Assembly: GCA_030038715.1 (NCBI GenBank)
Contig: JASHSO010000422.1
Coordinates: 1 to 5,666, forward strand
DNA from: Streptosporangiaceae bacterium
Lineage (GTDB): Bacteria > Actinomycetota > Actinomycetes > Streptosporangiales > Streptosporangiaceae
Reading direction: 5' to 3'
DNA: 5,666 nt
A model generated the notes under the pieces. It made no database searches. It was given only the letters and a program-made list of their open reading frames with translations, and was not told where the DNA came from. Below, piece by piece: positions 3,930 through 5,666 of the stretch (its first letter is position 1; each line of letters begins with the position of its first letter). Made by a program: the position numbers and the translations under genes.

Positions 3930-5666
3930 TCAGCTCCGCGGCTTCTCCCGCATCTCGAAGGTCTCGATCACGTCACCGATCTTGATGTCGTTGTAGCCGA
4001 TCCCGATGCCGCACTCAAATCCCTCGCGCACTTCGGTGGCGTCGTCCTTGAACCGGCGCAGCGAGTCCACGCTGAGGCTGCCCGCCACGACGACTCCGTC
4101 GCGCACCAGGCGAGCCTTGCTGTTGCGGGTGATCGTGCCGGACCGGACGATGCAGCCGGCCACGTTTCCGACCCGCGGCACCCGGAATACCTCGCGGACC
4201 TCGGCCGTGCCGAGCTGCGCCTCCTCGAAGACGGGCTTCAGCATGCCCTTGAGCGCGGCCTCGACCTCCTCGATTGCCTGGTAGATCACCGAGTAGTAGC
4301 GGATGTCCACGCCTTCGCGCTGTGCCAGCTCACCGGCTCGCCCTGCCGGGCGCACGTTGAAGCCGATGATCACCGCGTCGGAGGCGATGGCCAGGTTCAC
4401 GTCGTCCTGGGTGATAGCGCCGACACCGCGGCCGATGACCCGAAGCTGGACCTCCTCGCCCACGTCGAGTTGCAGCAGCGCGTCTTCCAGTGCCTCGACC
4501 GAGCCGGACACGTCACCCTTGATGATCAGCAGCAACTCTTGGCGCTCGCCCGACTTGAGCGCCGACTCCAGGTCCTCGAGGGTGACCCTGGGCCTGCGCT
4601 GGGCGAACATCGCACTGCGCTCCCTGGCCTCGCGCCGCTCGGCGATCTGCCTGGCCACCCTGTCGTCGTCGACGACGAGGAAGCTATCACCGGCGTCGGG
4701 CACGCCGGTCAGGCCTAGTACCTCGACCGGCCGGGACGGCGCTGCCTGGCGTACCTGGTCGCCGTTCTCATCCAGCATTGCCCGCACGCGGCCGAATGCC
4801 TCGCCGCAGACGATGGAGTCGCCCACCCGCAGCGTGCCGCGCTGCACCAGCACGTCGACCACCGGGCCGCGGCCCTTGTCCAGGTGCGCCTCGATGGCGA
4901 CACCCTGGGCCTGCTGGTGCGGGTTAGCCCGCAGGTCCAGCTCGGCGTCGGCGGTCAGGATGACCGCCTCGAGCAGCTGCTCGATGCCCTGGCCGGTGCG
5001 CGCCGACACGTCCACGAACAGCGACTGCCCGCCGAACTCCTCGGCCACCAGGCCGTACTCGGTGAGCTGGGCGCGCACCCGCTGCGGGTCCGCACCCTCC
5101 TTGTCGATCTTGTTCACCGCGACGACGATCGGGACGCCGGCCGCCTGCGCGTGGTTCAGCGCCTCGGTGGTCTGCAGCTTCACGCCGTCGTCCGCGGCCA
5201 CGACCAGGATCACCAGGTCGGTGGTCTCGGCGCCGCGCGCACGCATGGCGGTGAACGCCTCGTGACCAGGGGTGTCGATGAAGGTGATCTTGCGATCCTG
5301 ACCGTCCACCTCGGTGTTGACCTGGTAGGCGCCGATGTGCTGGGTGATGCCGCCAGCCTCGTGCGCGACCACGTTGGTGTGCCGGATGGCGTCGAGCAGC
5401 TTGGTCTTGCCGTGATCGACATGACCCATCACGGTCACCACCGGCGGCCTGGGCACCAGGTCGGCGTCGCCGCCCTCGTCCTGGCCGAACTCGATGGCGA
5501 ACGACTCGAGCAGCTCCCGGTCCTCTTCCTCCGGCGAGACCACCTGGACGTTGTAACTGAGCTCGGCGCCGAGTAGCTGCAGCGTCTCGTCGTTCACCGA
5601 CTGCGTGGCGGTGACCATCTCGCCGAGCACGAACAGCACCTGCACGAGCGACGCCGGGTTGACGCC
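3930..5666 (-). CDS. infB: Translation initiation factor IF-2, C-terminal 578 residues (5' end outside window)
   Basis: IF2 is the GTPase that places initiator fMet-tRNA on the 30S subunit and promotes 50S joining. The visible frame opens at the window edge with [12 protein letters not shown], the conserved end of the N-terminal region, so the GTG at 5645 is internal and not the start; several hundred residues are missing upstream. Numbering from the edge, the G domain shows GHVDHGKT (81-88), GGITQHIG (105-112), DTPGHEAF (131-138), NKID (185-188) and SARTG (221-225). The beta-barrel domain follows ([19 protein letters not shown]), then the C1 region ([17 protein letters not shown]) and the fMet-tRNA-binding C2 domain ending [19 protein letters not shown] and FEMREKPRS. 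The segment after the G3 region reads DDGVKLQT where most IF2s have DGVMPQT. It heads the gene series to truB; any promoter lies outside the window. Confidence 0.98.
   Translation of the reverse strand, partial: GVNPASLVQVLFVLGEMVTATQSVNDETLQLLGAELSYNVQVVSPEEEDRELLESFAIEFGQDEGGDADLVPRPPVVTVMGHVDHGKTKLLDAIRHTNVVAHEAGGITQHIGAYQVNTEVDGQDRKITFIDTPGHEAFTAMRARGAETTDLVILVVAADDGVKLQTTEALNHAQAAGVPIVVAVNKIDKEGADPQRVRAQLTEYGLVAEEFGGQSLFVDVSARTGQGIEQLLEAVILTADAELDLRANPHQQAQGVAIEAHLDKGRGPVVDVLVQRGTLRVGDSIVCGEAFGRVRAMLDENGDQVRQAAPSRPVEVLGLTGVPDAGDSFLVVDDDRVARQIAERREARERSAMFAQRRPRVTLEDLESALKSGERQELLLIIKGDVSGSVEALEDALLQLDVGEEVQLRVIGRGVGAITQDDVNLAIASDAVIIGFNVRPAGRAGELAQREGVDIRYYSVIYQAIEEVEAALKGMLKPVFEEAQLGTAEVREVFRVPRVGNVAGCIVRSGTITRNSKARLVRDGVVVAGSLSVDSLRRFKDDATEVREGFECGIGIGYNDIKIGDVIETFEMREKPRS

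Noticed and set aside
2627..4718. Long plus-strand open frames (2627-3724 and 3687-4718) opposite nrnA, rbfA, DUF503 and infB
   Set aside because: They lie antisense to clearly conserved genes, encode Arg/Ala/Ser- or His/Asp-rich sequences without recognisable domains, and are what high-GC third positions produce by chance.
4303..5576. Plus-strand frames of 320 and 230 codons opposite infB
   Set aside because: They are shadows of the IF2 gene: low-complexity composition, no family motifs and no convincing ribosome-binding site.
5643..5645. GTG at 5645 as the start of infB
   Set aside because: The frame stays open to the window edge and the upstream codons (GVNPASL) are part of the conserved IF2 sequence, so the gene is cut by the window.
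1..5666. CRISPR, tRNA/rRNA, insertion sequence, phage or defence system
   Set aside because: I saw no spaced repeats, cloverleaf, terminal inverted repeats, transposase or unfamiliar protein; the window is fully accounted for by a conserved housekeeping cluster.

Overview
This window is a stretch of a high-GC, actinobacterial-type chromosome. It carries the well-known translation and ribosome-maturation gene cluster, read entirely from the minus strand. Going 5'->3' along that strand (high to low coordinates) the order is infB (3' two-thirds), a DUF503/YlxP-like gene, rbfA, nrnA (DHH-DHHA1 phosphoesterase), truB, ribF and the first six codons of rpsO. The actinobacterial assignment rests on the strong G/C bias at third codon positions, frequent GTG starts, Actinomycetota-like versions of IF2, RbfA and the DUF503 protein, and a DHH phosphoesterase directly after rbfA as in mycobacteria. 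I cannot name a genus.

Layout. 5666-3930: IF2 from the end of its N-terminal region through the GTPase and C-terminal domains; the true start lies outside the window. 3902-3603: DUF503 protein, 27 nt after infB. 3598-3119: rbfA, 4 nt after DUF503, with its ribosome-binding site inside the last DUF503 codons. 3138-2077: nrnA, overlapping the rbfA tail by 20 nt. 2080-1187: truB, overlapping nrnA by a 4-nt GTGA. 1135-185: ribF, after a 51-nt gap with a strong Shine-Dalgarno. 184-19: a 166-nt non-coding stretch with two inverted repeats, a weak promoter candidate and a possible switchable leader. 18-1: start of rpsO (ribosomal protein S15). No gene is supported on the plus strand; its long open frames are antisense shadows typical of high-GC DNA.

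How the genes work together. IF2 drives initiator-tRNA placement and subunit joining. RbfA matures the 30S subunit. TruB makes pseudouridine 55 in tRNA. S15 is an early 30S assembly protein. RibF makes FMN and FAD. The DHH enzyme recycles short RNAs, pAp and possibly cyclic-dinucleotide products. DUF503 has no established role but sits in this context in many bacteria. Tight spacing and overlaps from infB to truB indicate one transcription unit with translational coupling; ribF is probably in it, and rpsO may have its own control.

I see no undescribed multi-gene system here. The points worth a second look are small: a possible mutually exclusive pairing scheme in the rpsO leader, a 24-bp in-frame tandem repeat in nrnA, a dual-coded Asp-run/start overlap between rbfA and nrnA, and an unusual substitution next to the IF2 G3 region.
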